Both the position numbers and the translations under genes were made by a program. A stretch of DNA of 7,543 nucleotides from Bacteroides sp. (lineage in GTDB: Bacteria; Bacteroidota; Bacteroidia; Bacteroidales; Bacteroidaceae), in the NCBI GenBank assembly GCA_021204375.1, contig JAJPZL010000221.1, positions 1-7,543 on the forward strand. Direction: 5' to 3'. The notes beneath the pieces are model-generated. The model did no database searches and was not told where the DNA came from. It was given only the letters and a program-made list of their open reading frames with translations. Each line of letters starts with the position of its first letter. Position 1 is the stretch's first letter. Of the stretch, positions 1 to 6,192 are shown piece by piece.

Positions 1-1164
1 GCTTTTTCAATGGCAATTATTGTAGCCGGTTGTTCAGAAAAAGATCCTATTGAACCTGTTAACACAGGAGAGACCAAATCTGTATACCTCAGGATCAATA
101 CCGAGGAGCAGGGAAGCCCCCGGGACGATCAGCCAACCCAGACAGGTCAGAAAGCGCCTCTGGTCTCAGCTATTATCTATTTCCTGAATAGTGATACAGA
201 TCCGCTTATTTACGATGTAAGGACCGTAGGAGCCACAGGGAACATTACCATGAACGACTTATCGGGTGGCTATGAATTCGAAGGCGTACCTTCCTCAGTT
301 ACCCAGGTCTATATTGTAGGGAACTACAACTCCTCCGACCAGGACGGTGCAAGTGCCGGTTTTCCAACTATTATCGGAGAAAGATTCTCAGATGTGGAAG
401 ATGTCATTCTCAATATCCAACAGATAGCTTACGGAGCTTTGAGTGACGGTACACAGACCGGAGGTTTACTTACCGTTATGACAGGGGGAGAAGGCCTCAG
501 GTTATACGGCGACAACCCTGCAAATTGGACGGGAACCGCTCCGTTAACAGCCGAAGACCTCTACGCCAATGTAACCATTGCCCCGATCAACTCCCGCATA
601 GAGATTGTACAATTTACCTACACAGGAGAATTACAGTCCTTTACCTTAGAAGGAATTTATATCAACAATTACTATTCGGATCTGCCGTTGAGCCTGGATC
701 CGACCGGCTATACGGTGACCAACAACGGATCAGATGTTACCCTGTATGACAGAACGGACGCTGATAATTATACTTATAGCTATTATACTACTTTGCAGGA
801 TTATGTGAACTCGGCACAGACAGCCATTACAGGAACCCGAGTGATCGCTCCGGCAGATGGTACCTGGGCTTACCATGTATTCGGAGACTCAAATCCGGTA
901 CCGCACATTATTGTTAAGTTTACAGATGCGGTTACTTCCGCAGGAGCCACCATTGCTACTCCTTTGTATCTGACCGTTAGAGGATTCAGGAATGGAAATG
1001 GAGCAGAAATAGTCTCTTTTGAGCCTAATACCATCTATAAGATTACGGATCTGGCTTTCACTGACAGCGATCTGGGGATTCGTCCGGAAGAAGAAACAAT
1101 TAATATATGGGTAAATGTAGAGATTGAAACCTGGCAAACTGTCGAAGTGACACCGATCCTCTGA
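1..1164 (+). CDS. Fimbrillin-like (Mfa/Fim type V pilus) lipoprotein subunit, 5' end outside window
   Basis: The frame is open to base 1 and reads A-F-S before the first ATG at position 10. That ATG would leave only seven residues before the lipobox Cys (IVAGC), so the true start lies upstream and the signal peptide is cut by the window edge. The rest is a soluble, beta-rich, Thr/Tyr/Asn-rich protein of about 375 residues after the Cys, the size of FimA/Mfa1-family subunits. The segment LYANVTIAPINSRIEI followed by FTLEGIYINNYY, and the end NVEIETWQTVEVTPIL, match my memory of the conserved core and C-terminal strand of this family. Such subunits are exported as lipoproteins, trimmed after an Arg/Lys by a surface protease, and polymerise by strand exchange. 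Its stop overlaps the probable start of the next gene (TGATG at 1162-1166). Whether it is the shaft or an accessory/tip subunit cannot be decided here. Confidence 0.8.
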   Translation, partial: AFSMAIIVAGCSEKDPIEPVNTGETKSVYLRINTEEQGSPRDDQPTQTGQKAPLVSAIIYFLNSDTDPLIYDVRTVGATGNITMNDLSGGYEFEGVPSSVTQVYIVGNYNSSDQDGASAGFPTIIGERFSDVEDVILNIQQIAYGALSDGTQTGGLLTVMTGGEGLRLYGDNPANWTGTAPLTAEDLYANVTIAPINSRIEIVQFTYTGELQSFTLEGIYINNYYSDLPLSLDPTGYTVTNNGSDVTLYDRTDADNYTYSYYTTLQDYVNSAQTAITGTRVIAPADGTWAYHVFGDSNPVPHIIVKFTDAVTSAGATIATPLYLTVRGFRNGNGAEIVSFEPNTIYKITDLAFTDSDLGIRPEEETINIWVNVEIETWQTVEVTPIL

Positions 1165-1192
1165 TGAAAAAAACAACCCCGGCATATATATG
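1164..1192 (+). other. Probable true start of the anchor gene with a frame-breaking A7 run
   Basis: An ATG at 1164-1166 overlaps the upstream stop and is followed by seven A (1167-1173). As written, this frame reads MKKTTPAYICSG and stops at TAG after 16 codons. With one extra A it would read MKKNNPGIY and run in frame into MLWYLLLVVTGC, giving a classical lipoprotein signal peptide with a Lys-Lys n-region. The internal ATG at 1190 alone gives an 11-residue leader with no positive charge. One base therefore appears to be missing from the run. The cause could be an assembly error, a phase-variable tract, a site of transcriptional slippage or a true mutation. Confidence 0.7.
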
Positions 1193-2080
1193 CTCTGGTA
1201 CCTGCTGCTGGTAGTGACAGGGTGTAACATCAAAGAAGATCTGAGTGACTGCCCACCGGCAGACTCTTATCAAATCTCGTTCCGCTATTATGCCGGAGGA
1301 TCAACCGATATTTTCAGCCGACGGATAGAGAGTGTACGTACCTATATCTTCAATAAGAAAGGAGAATACAGGACGCAAAGACTCTCTACCCGGTCGGAAC
1401 TGGAAACTTTTCAGGGAATTACCCCGGATCTGGAACCTGGTGAGTATGAAATAGTATGCTGGGCTAACGTCAGTGAATGGTCGGAATTTCCTGTAAACCA
1501 GGGTTCCCTCCGGAGCCAGACTCTCTATAGCAGTTACTACCTGCGGGGAGAACCGGTACAAAATTTTGATTCTCTTTATTACGGCAGGCAATCCATCACT
1601 ATTCCGGAATATGGAACGAACTCAGATACGGTTCTCTTTCATTCTGCCCACATTCGTATGGCGATCTATATAGAAGGATTAGAAACCACTCCCGGCGAAA
1701 CAGCGATAAACCGTGCCGCCGGTGATCCACAGGGATGGATCGTGCTGAGAAATTTTTTTGTGGGGTATGATTTTATGAGGAGAGTAACCGGAGAAACAGA
1801 TAGTATGTACCCTACCCTGACACTTACCGGCGAAAATATACTGCAATCGAAATTCGACCTGTTCCGTTTCGGGAACGAGAACGATATTGAGATTGACTTC
1901 TACAATGGAGAGGGAAAACAGGTATACTTTCTCCGGTTGAAAGACTTCCTGCGGGATAATAATATCCAGGCAGAAGAAGTAGAGGAACTAACCATTCCCA
2001 TCTACATCCGCTTCCAGGGAATATCCGTAGAAGTATCTGTAAAAGAATGGGATTCTGAAGAGGTTAACCCCATTGTATGA
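1190..2080 (+). CDS. FimB/Mfa2-family fimbrial anchor lipoprotein
   Basis: Counting from the ATG at 1190, the lipobox is VVTGC with the lipidated Cys at residue 12, followed by the family hallmark C-N-I-K-E-D-L-S-D-C-P. Next come the segment FRYYAGGSTDIFSRRIESVRTYIF and the pattern LEPGEYEIVCWANVSEW (about residues 80-96), which I recognise as the FimB/Mfa2 family. The C-terminus ends in a beta-rich stretch, IRFQGISVEVSVKEWDSEE. In Porphyromonas, Mfa2/FimB anchors the fimbrial shaft in the outer membrane and limits its length. The same role is inferred here from family and from position directly after a fimbrillin-like gene. The real start is probably at 1164, one base out of frame (see the A7 entry); only the in-frame part is given here. 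The stop overlaps the next gene by four bases (ATGA), so translation is likely coupled. Confidence 0.85.
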   Translation: MLWYLLLVVTGCNIKEDLSDCPPADSYQISFRYYAGGSTDIFSRRIESVRTYIFNKKGEYRTQRLSTRSELETFQGITPDLEPGEYEIVCWANVSEWSEFPVNQGSLRSQTLYSSYYLRGEPVQNFDSLYYGRQSITIPEYGTNSDTVLFHSAHIRMAIYIEGLETTPGETAINRAAGDPQGWIVLRNFFVGYDFMRRVTGETDSMYPTLTLTGENILQSKFDLFRFGNENDIEIDFYNGEGKQVYFLRLKDFLRDNNIQAEEVEELTIPIYIRFQGISVEVSVKEWDSEEVNPIV

Positions 2081-3099
2081 CCTATATGATCAGCTCTATG
2101 CAAACAAGAAAAATGAATATACATACCATCAGTCTGTTGATCGCTTTAACAGCAGTTATCACCACTGCCTGCCGCAACAACGATACCCCTTTTATTCCTT
2201 CTACAGAAGAAAAAGAGATATCCGTTTATATGCAAGTGAAAGTTCCCGGTATAGGAAAAAGAGGCTTAAGAGCTGTAGATGAAGAGGCGATCAACAATAT
2301 TTTTGTGCTGGTGCTTGAAGATACCGGTGATGGTTACCAGTACAATTACGGTGTAGCGGGATATGGACTGAGTGCAGGTACTACTCCTTACGATTATAGG
2401 TTCTACGCCAGGCTTACTCCGACCACCAATCCACTGAAATTCTACCTGCTGGCTAACACAGGTGCCGCAACCAACATATTGACACAGGGTATGACAGAAG
2501 AGCAGATACGCCAGTCCCTTACGGGAACCTATCCGGAGACCGAATTTGATACCACTTTACCGATGTTCGGGGAGCTGGAATTGACAGGAGGACTTACCGA
2601 AGATACTGAACTCCCGGTCGTATTGGTGCGTTCCGCAGCAAGGGTAGATGTACGTAATACCGCTCCTGATTTTATCCTGACCTCCGTACAACTTTACCGG
2701 GCCAGTAACCAATACCAGATCATTCCTGATAGTATGACGGATGACTTAGTAACCGTCCCCAGCATTCCCGCCGGCACTACACAATCCATTGATACAGATC
2801 CGGTCAGTGTAACCGGAAATCTCTCACAAGAACAGATTTACCTGCCGGAATCACCGGTAACACCGGAAGCCGACCGGCAGACAGCAGCTACGATTGTGGT
2901 AGTAGGCGGACTCTATGGCACAGATACCACTCCTACTTATTACCAAATGGATTTTGTTCCGGATAATGATCCGGCTCTTTTTGGGCAGGTACTTCGTAAT
3001 CACCGCTATTTTTCGATATCAACACCGTACTGGCCGCAGGCTGGCGCACACCGGATGAGGCTGCCCTCTATCCCTCCTCGCAAATTGAGGCAGAAATAA
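2077..3099 (+). CDS. Large fimbrial lipoprotein, N-terminal part (frameshifted)
   Basis: The start at 2077 overlaps the upstream stop (ATGA). ATGs at 2098 (MQTRKMNIH) or 2113 would also give normal signal peptides. A hydrophobic stretch runs to the lipobox VITTAC, with the Cys at residue 32. After a short strand (EISVYMQVKV) comes GKRGLRAVDEEAINNIFVLV, which resembles the processing loop and second strand of type V pilins, with Arg residues available for surface-protease trimming. Further fimbrillin-like segments include FYLLANTGAA and VVLVRSAARVDV. The frame is lost at the T5 run at 3009-3013: after LRNHRYF the last ~30 residues (Pro/Arg-rich, ending LRQK) are out-of-frame sequence. With one extra T the protein continues FDINTVLAAGW and joins the next entry, giving about 721 residues in all. 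I recall similar long proteins being annotated as DUF4906-containing. Confidence 0.75.
   Translation: MTYMISSMQTRKMNIHTISLLIALTAVITTACRNNDTPFIPSTEEKEISVYMQVKVPGIGKRGLRAVDEEAINNIFVLVLEDTGDGYQYNYGVAGYGLSAGTTPYDYRFYARLTPTTNPLKFYLLANTGAATNILTQGMTEEQIRQSLTGTYPETEFDTTLPMFGELELTGGLTEDTELPVVLVRSAARVDVRNTAPDFILTSVQLYRASNQYQIIPDSMTDDLVTVPSIPAGTTQSIDTDPVSVTGNLSQEQIYLPESPVTPEADRQTAATIVVVGGLYGTDTTPTYYQMDFVPDNDPALFGQVLRNHRYFSISTPYWPQAGAHRMRLPSIPPRKLRQK
3007..3017 (+). other. Frameshift at a T5 run joining the two halves of the large lipoprotein
   Basis: Bases 3009-3013 are five T. With six T the codons would read Y-F-F-D-I-N-T-V-L-A-A-G-W, then R-T-P-D-E-A-A, and further on IEAEIKVWDE, continuing without a stop to 4241. 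The R-N-H-x-Y start, the TPDEAA segment and the EAEIKVWDE strand are what fimbrillin-like proteins show at this place. The frame therefore changes here by the loss of one base and not at a gene boundary. Neither the upstream frame's tail nor the ATG at 3120 looks like a natural protein end or start. Confidence 0.8.
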
Positions 3100-3119
3100 A
3101 GGTATGGGATGAAGTAACG

Positions 3120-4241
3120 ATGGATATGGTTTTTGATAATTACAACTATTTCGGAGTCTCTACCCGGAATGTAAGGCTTTTATACAGAGCAGGATCTACA
3201 GAATCCATATCAGTAGATACCAATCTTGACACTTATACAGCCTACTGGAGCAATGCCGACGGAAATATAGATGAAGAAGCAGGATCCATCACTTTAGGAG
3301 AAGATTTTAACGATCCGGATAGTATCTTCCAGGTAGCTATTTCTGATGACGGAACAGTTATAACTGTAACTGCGCTCCGGCCATACGATGAATCGTTTGA
3401 TCTGCCCGAATATATTACGATCATTGCCGGACGCCTGGAACTCACGATCAGTATCACACAGGGAACACCTGTCTACCGGGGGGATACGGCTATAAACCTG
3501 TATGGACCCGCAACCGGCGAATTAGGAAGCCTGGGTAACTATGTATTAGGAACAACAGTGGCCCCCAATCAGCGTACGCGTGCCTATGTAGCCATGCTCC
3601 GGGAAACAGGAAATTTCGGTCCCGGAGGAAGAGCGGATATAGAAGGAATCAATATTTCCGACCTCTCTTCTACCACCACAAGCTATCCGGCAGTCCTGCT
3701 CTCTTTGTACGATGTGCTCTATTGCCCCTATCCTTACAATCCGGACCCGGGCACTATTATTGCATGGCACGAGGCAAGTTCCAACAGGGTACTTATTGCA
3801 CACTACGATAACCTCTCCACAAACAGCGATCTAATGGCCGCACTAGGAGTAGCCTACACCTATCCGGTTCCGTCAGGTCAGATACAACCTTATACATTGA
3901 CTACAAACGCACCGGATTTTATTACGAACGGACCTTTCGGTGTGGTAGATAATACGCTGCAGTACAGAGTATATGATAATGCTTTCGGAAGAATATCCCT
4001 GGAAGAGGCAGCGGCCAACAATATAACACCTGTCTTACTGACCCCTGACGGAGGAGGGATCGTATTGGGAGTCGATAAACTAAACGGTATTGTATACTGT
4101 GGAGATATTGACCTCTATAATTACCAGATAAACAGCAATCCGGGAATAACGATCCCTGAATCAGGTAGCCTGAGTAATCAGGCAGCTGTTTTACTGGCCA
4201 ACCTGTGGGCCTGGATTGTTAATTTTGTACTACTGGAATAA
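3120..4241 (+). CDS. Large fimbrial lipoprotein, C-terminal part: BACON-like plus amidotransferase-like segment
   Basis: The meaningful reading frame begins at 3012, not at the ATG at 3120, which is only the first internal Met. Residues from that Met: about 11-115 look like a BACON-type Ig domain (FGVSTRNVRLLYRAGSTESI, a YWS strand, then ITVTA and LTISITQGTP). BACON domains in Bacteroidetes surface proteins often bind glycans or act as spacers. Residues about 135-370 follow an alternating strand/helix pattern: YDVLY at 197-201, VLIAHYDN at 224-231, TNGPFG at 269-274, GIVYCGDIDLY at 323-333 and NQAAVLLANLWAWIV at 353-367. This resembles the non-catalytic glutamine-amidotransferase/ThuA-like fold found in surface proteins, but that is a fold-level inference without a search. 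The order suggests a pilus tip or accessory adhesin. It is the last gene of the operon. Confidence 0.7.
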   Translation: MDMVFDNYNYFGVSTRNVRLLYRAGSTESISVDTNLDTYTAYWSNADGNIDEEAGSITLGEDFNDPDSIFQVAISDDGTVITVTALRPYDESFDLPEYITIIAGRLELTISITQGTPVYRGDTAINLYGPATGELGSLGNYVLGTTVAPNQRTRAYVAMLRETGNFGPGGRADIEGINISDLSSTTTSYPAVLLSLYDVLYCPYPYNPDPGTIIAWHEASSNRVLIAHYDNLSTNSDLMAALGVAYTYPVPSGQIQPYTLTTNAPDFITNGPFGVVDNTLQYRVYDNAFGRISLEEAAANNITPVLLTPDGGGIVLGVDKLNGIVYCGDIDLYNYQINSNPGITIPESGSLSNQAAVLLANLWAWIVNFVLLE

Positions 4242-4280
4242 AATCCGTTCATTCTCCATCTATGCTAAAAGTAAAGTTGA

Positions 4281-4365
4281 CCACCCGCCCGTGCTGTCAT
4301 CCGGTGACCAGATTGACAGCACGTTTGGTAAAGACAGTTAGAAGTGTTATGGGTTGATCGGGTGG
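4281..4365. repeat. Nested inverted repeats (7-bp closing helix around a perfect 10-bp hairpin)
   Basis: CCACCCG at 4281-4287 is the exact reverse complement of CGGGTGG at 4359-4365. Just inside, CGTGCTGTCA at 4290-4299 is the exact reverse complement of TGACAGCACG at 4314-4323, with a 14-nt loop. The 35 nt at 4324-4358 stay unpaired within the closing helix. It begins 39 bp after the stop of the fimbrial operon. No T-run follows, so it is not a standard intrinsic terminator. It could be a 3'-UTR structure, a recombination or protein-binding site, or an element remnant. Confidence 0.65.
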
Positions 4366-4409
4366 CTACCAATCCGGAACGGAATAGATTATCTGTTCCG
4401 GTTGGTTAG
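4366..4409. repeat. Long hairpin, about 17 bp, directly abutting the nested repeats
   Basis: The core CCGGAAC (4374-4380) pairs with GTTCCGG (4395-4401). It extends inward by GGA/TCT (one G-U wobble) to an 8-nt loop. It extends outward by ACCAA/TTGGT across a single bulged T (4373), then by CT/AG across a second bulged T (4407). The hairpin starts at the base after the previous closing helix ends, so in RNA the two helices could stack. No T-run follows. The long bulged stem argues for a selected RNA or DNA structure, but the role is unknown. Confidence 0.7.
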
Positions 4410-4797
4410 TGATCATGGTATTAGCAAGATGTGTGAAACTTAATTTCCAAAGAGATTCCAACTTCAAACAGGCAGAGAATTCACTTTTTTCTCCCTGCTA
4501 CTCACAAGCAAAAATAGAAGATTGTTCGGGATAATCTATAGCATTTTATACTAAAGATAGCCCAAAAAGAGGCAAAATATGCACACTGGTTGTATTTTCA
4601 TCACTGATCATACATAAAAAAGAAAAGTTTACCGGAATCGTTACGGAAAACGATAAAACACATTTCGTTTTTACATTTTATGTCCCTGCAGGAGATAAAA
4701 AGAAAAATCCGGAAGCAACAACAGGAGAGGTAAGAATATAGCAGATAGAGGAAACCAAGGAAGAAAGAGATTCCTCCCGGAGTAATGATCAGAGGAT

Positions 4798-5883
4798 TCA
4801 GCGTTTAATAATTCCGACCTTGATATTGAGCTTAAAATACCAGACCTTATTTTCACGCTCCAGATAACCATATTTATCTTTACCGGTATCCCCCCTTTCC
4901 AGCCGGGTATTATGATAAAGGAACTCTTCAAAATTCTCTTTATCATTTTTCTGATAGCAGATAATTTTACCATCTCCCCCTACTACAAAGAAGCCTGCTA
5001 CCGGTGAGTCTGTTCCGTTGAAGATCTTGGCAGGCCTCATCCCCAATGCAGTGACCAGCAGGAATTGCCTCATCTTGTATTCATAGTAAGAGTGCTTATG
5101 AATCAGTTCGTCCTTTATCTTCAAAGGATTCATCTCTTTTATCCGCTCCGTCAGTTCATCGATCCGTGTAATACCCTCGAGATGCATCATACGGGCCATT
5201 TCGGCCAAAATACGGGGAAAGTGCAGATCGATCATCTGTAAATTACAACGAAATACTTTATCGGCAACATCCGCATATTTTAAGATACCTCCCAGCCGCT
5301 CGATCAGGTTCAGCCGGTCCGTTACCTCAAACGGCTCTTTGAGTGCATTTACCTTGTCAACAGTAGGTACGGCAAATTTTACACCGGAGAGTTCAAATTT
5401 TATATTGGCTGCCCTGCCTCCATCCAGCAGGGGAAACATCTTTCCAATACGGGAGTGTACATAAAAGCCGGTCAAAGGAGTAGAAGGATGATAAAAAGCA
5501 ACATAAAAGTCAGTACGGTCATTGGTGACTGCCGCAATATCGTAAATTTCCAGGGCATCCAGAAAAGCTTCCAACTCCCACGGAGCCTCTACCTCTTCCG
5601 ATTCTCCCTTACGGATAGTCCGTAAGATCAGACCCGCCGTATAGTCAAAATCCTCCCGGGAAAACCGTTTATCGTAATTTTCTCCGGTTATATGAATACT
5701 CTCTTCTTCCACGTAATAGGAACGGGGACCGTTGTGCTCTTCTCTCCGGATCATGGATACAGGGATAAATACTGCCTCTTCCAGCGTATTATTACCTTTT
5801 CCGCTCTCTACTTCTCCCCGGGCAAGAAGAGAAAAAAATACGTATAATTCACTCCACTCTTTTTTTGTGGCACTCAATGACAT
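4798..5883 (-). CDS. HpaII-family restriction endonuclease homologue, solitary, catalytic Lys replaced
   Basis: This 361-residue protein has the length of HpaII-type enzymes (~360 aa). From memory of the family, the N-terminus KKEWSELYVFFSLLARGE, the middle (FRCNLQMIDLHFPRILAEM at about 211-229, NPLK at 252-255) and the C-terminal half (KMRQFLLVTALGMRPAKIFNG, GGDGKIICYQKND, FLYHNTRLERGDTGKDKYGY, FKLNIKVG) are all recognisable. The family's PD-(D/E)xK core normally reads SSDKxDI, then GFSIKSxxG. Here it is TNDRTDF (D125) and GFYVHSRIG (139-147), so His143 stands where the lysine belongs. Lys148 or Arg145 might substitute, but loss of cleavage activity is likely. Known members cut CCGG-type sites and are paired with a cytosine methyltransferase; none lies in this window. 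The start at 5883 fits the conserved N-terminus and a TAnnTTTG promoter lies just upstream. It might be an inactive DNA-binding relic, a domesticated regulator or a variant nuclease. Confidence 0.8.
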   Translation of the reverse strand: MSLSATKKEWSELYVFFSLLARGEVESGKGNNTLEEAVFIPVSMIRREEHNGPRSYYVEEESIHITGENYDKRFSREDFDYTAGLILRTIRKGESEEVEAPWELEAFLDALEIYDIAAVTNDRTDFYVAFYHPSTPLTGFYVHSRIGKMFPLLDGGRAANIKFELSGVKFAVPTVDKVNALKEPFEVTDRLNLIERLGGILKYADVADKVFRCNLQMIDLHFPRILAEMARMMHLEGITRIDELTERIKEMNPLKIKDELIHKHSYYEYKMRQFLLVTALGMRPAKIFNGTDSPVAGFFVVGGDGKIICYQKNDKENFEEFLYHNTRLERGDTGKDKYGYLERENKVWYFKLNIKVGIIKR

Positions 5884-5906
5884 ATCGTTTCTATTTTAAT
5901 GGGGAA

Positions 5907-5914
5907 CAAAGATA
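5907..5914 (-). promoter_or_regulatory. Bacteroidetes -7 element (TATCTTTG) for the HpaII-like gene
   Basis: On the minus strand these bases read TATCTTTG, matching the Bacteroidetes -7 consensus TAnnTTTG, 23 nt before the ATG at 5883. A clean TTTG-type -33 box is missing at the usual ~19-nt spacing; only a T-run lies slightly further upstream. The 5' leader would be under 20 nt. Confidence 0.5.
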
Positions 5915-6058
5915 AAGATTTTATCCGGGGTAGAGGGAAAAAAGCAGTAAAATAGCGTACCCAACATAAATATTTCAAAAGAGTTTTTTAAATCTCTAAA
6001 CAGTTCAACCCCTCTACTCTTAAACAATGTTATAAAAGGATCTTTGACGGGCCAAAAA

Positions 6059-6089
6059 TTTACTATTCAGGAAATCCTCCTTATCTTTG
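6059..6089 (+). promoter_or_regulatory. Bacteroidetes promoter: TTTA, 19-nt spacer, TATCTTTG
   Basis: TATCTTTG at 6082-6089 matches the -7 consensus TAnnTTTG. TTTA at 6059-6062, one mismatch from the -33 box TTTG, sits 19 nt upstream. Transcription should start near 6095-6098. The terminator at 6133-6158 then lies only about 40 nt into the transcript, so this promoter drives a short RNA and, by read-through only, the SanA-like gene. Confidence 0.65.
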
Positions 6090-6095
6090 CAATGT

Positions 6096-6158
6096 GTTTT
6101 TCATAGTATTAGATTTAGGATTAACAAAGGTTGGAGTCAGGCGTGACTCCTTTTTTTT
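6096..6158 (+). ncRNA. Short terminated RNA or attenuated leader (Bacteroidales-1-like?)
   Basis: Promoter and terminator bracket about 63 nt with no real reading frame (only MCFS, from an ATG at 6092, near the expected start of transcription). The unpaired 5' part, around TTTTTCATAGTATTAGATTT followed by AGGATTAACAAAGGTTGG, resembles a string I remember recurring before terminators in Bacteroides intergenic regions. It is possibly the Bacteroidales-1 RNA class, but this is memory and not a search. It may be a free small RNA or a conditional leader of the gene at 6193. The 5' end is estimated from the promoter. Confidence 0.5.
6133..6158 (+). terminator. Intrinsic terminator between promoter and SanA-like gene
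   Basis: GGAGTCA (6133-6139) pairs perfectly with TGACTCC (6144-6150) across a GGCG tetraloop and is followed directly by eight T (6151-6158). It lies 34 bp before the ATG at 6193, so it ends the short upstream RNA and would attenuate entry into the gene. Confidence 0.9.
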
Positions 6159-6192
6159 GTAAACCCTTTTTGTTTTACTTAATACGGAACAA

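Larger units (their letters stand above)
4242..4797. other. Gene-poor intergenic stretch with several inverted repeats
   Basis: No convincing gene lies between the fimbrial operon and the convergent HpaII-like gene. The left part holds the strong hairpin cluster at 4281-4409 (separate entries). Weaker structures follow. One is CAGG-GAGAA against TTCTC-CCTG at 4469-4497, with a 2-nt bulge. Another is an overlapping pair, ATCGTT/AACGAT (4637-4642/4649-4654) and AAAACGA/TCGTTTT (4647-4653/4665-4671), which cannot form together. The second of that pair ends in TTTTT on the + strand and could be a weak terminator. A + strand frame free of stops runs from 4535 to 4741 but has no ATG (see findings). 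No clear terminator sits directly after either flanking gene. Confidence 0.5.
5884..6192. other. Divergent intergenic region
   Basis: This 309-bp stretch separates the HpaII-like gene (-) from the SanA-like gene (+). It holds a minus-strand promoter near 5907, a plus-strand promoter at 6059-6089, and a short RNA ending in an intrinsic terminator at 6133-6158. About 130 bp of A/T-rich sequence between the two promoters (roughly 5940-6058) shows nothing I can assign, apart from a near-miss -7 box (GATCTTTG at 6039-6046). Confidence 0.6.

Noticed and set aside
525..1233. Alternative open frames inside the first gene (525-749 + and 889-1233 -)
   Set aside because: They overlap a convincing fimbrillin-like frame and encode basic, Cys/Arg-rich or low-complexity sequence with no family signal.
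2881..3120. Treating 2077-3099 and 3120-4241 as two separate genes
   Set aside because: Continuous family-like coding sequence crosses the boundary once a single T is added at 3009-3013. The first gene's tail and the second gene's start have no natural terminus.
4281..4409. CRISPR-like or tandem repeat array
   Set aside because: The repeats are inverted, all different from each other, and have no regular spacing; they form hairpins and not an array.
4447..4500. Hairpin 4469-4497 as the terminator of the HpaII-like gene
   Set aside because: On the minus strand it lies about 300 bp past the stop, has a bulged stem and only three T after it; too weak to call.
4671..4973. Minus-strand frame of 100 codons overlapping the 3' end of the HpaII-like gene
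   Set aside because: It covers the conserved HpaII-family C-terminus in a different frame, and its own sequence (Ser/Leu/Ile/Pro-rich) shows no family pattern; it is a shadow.
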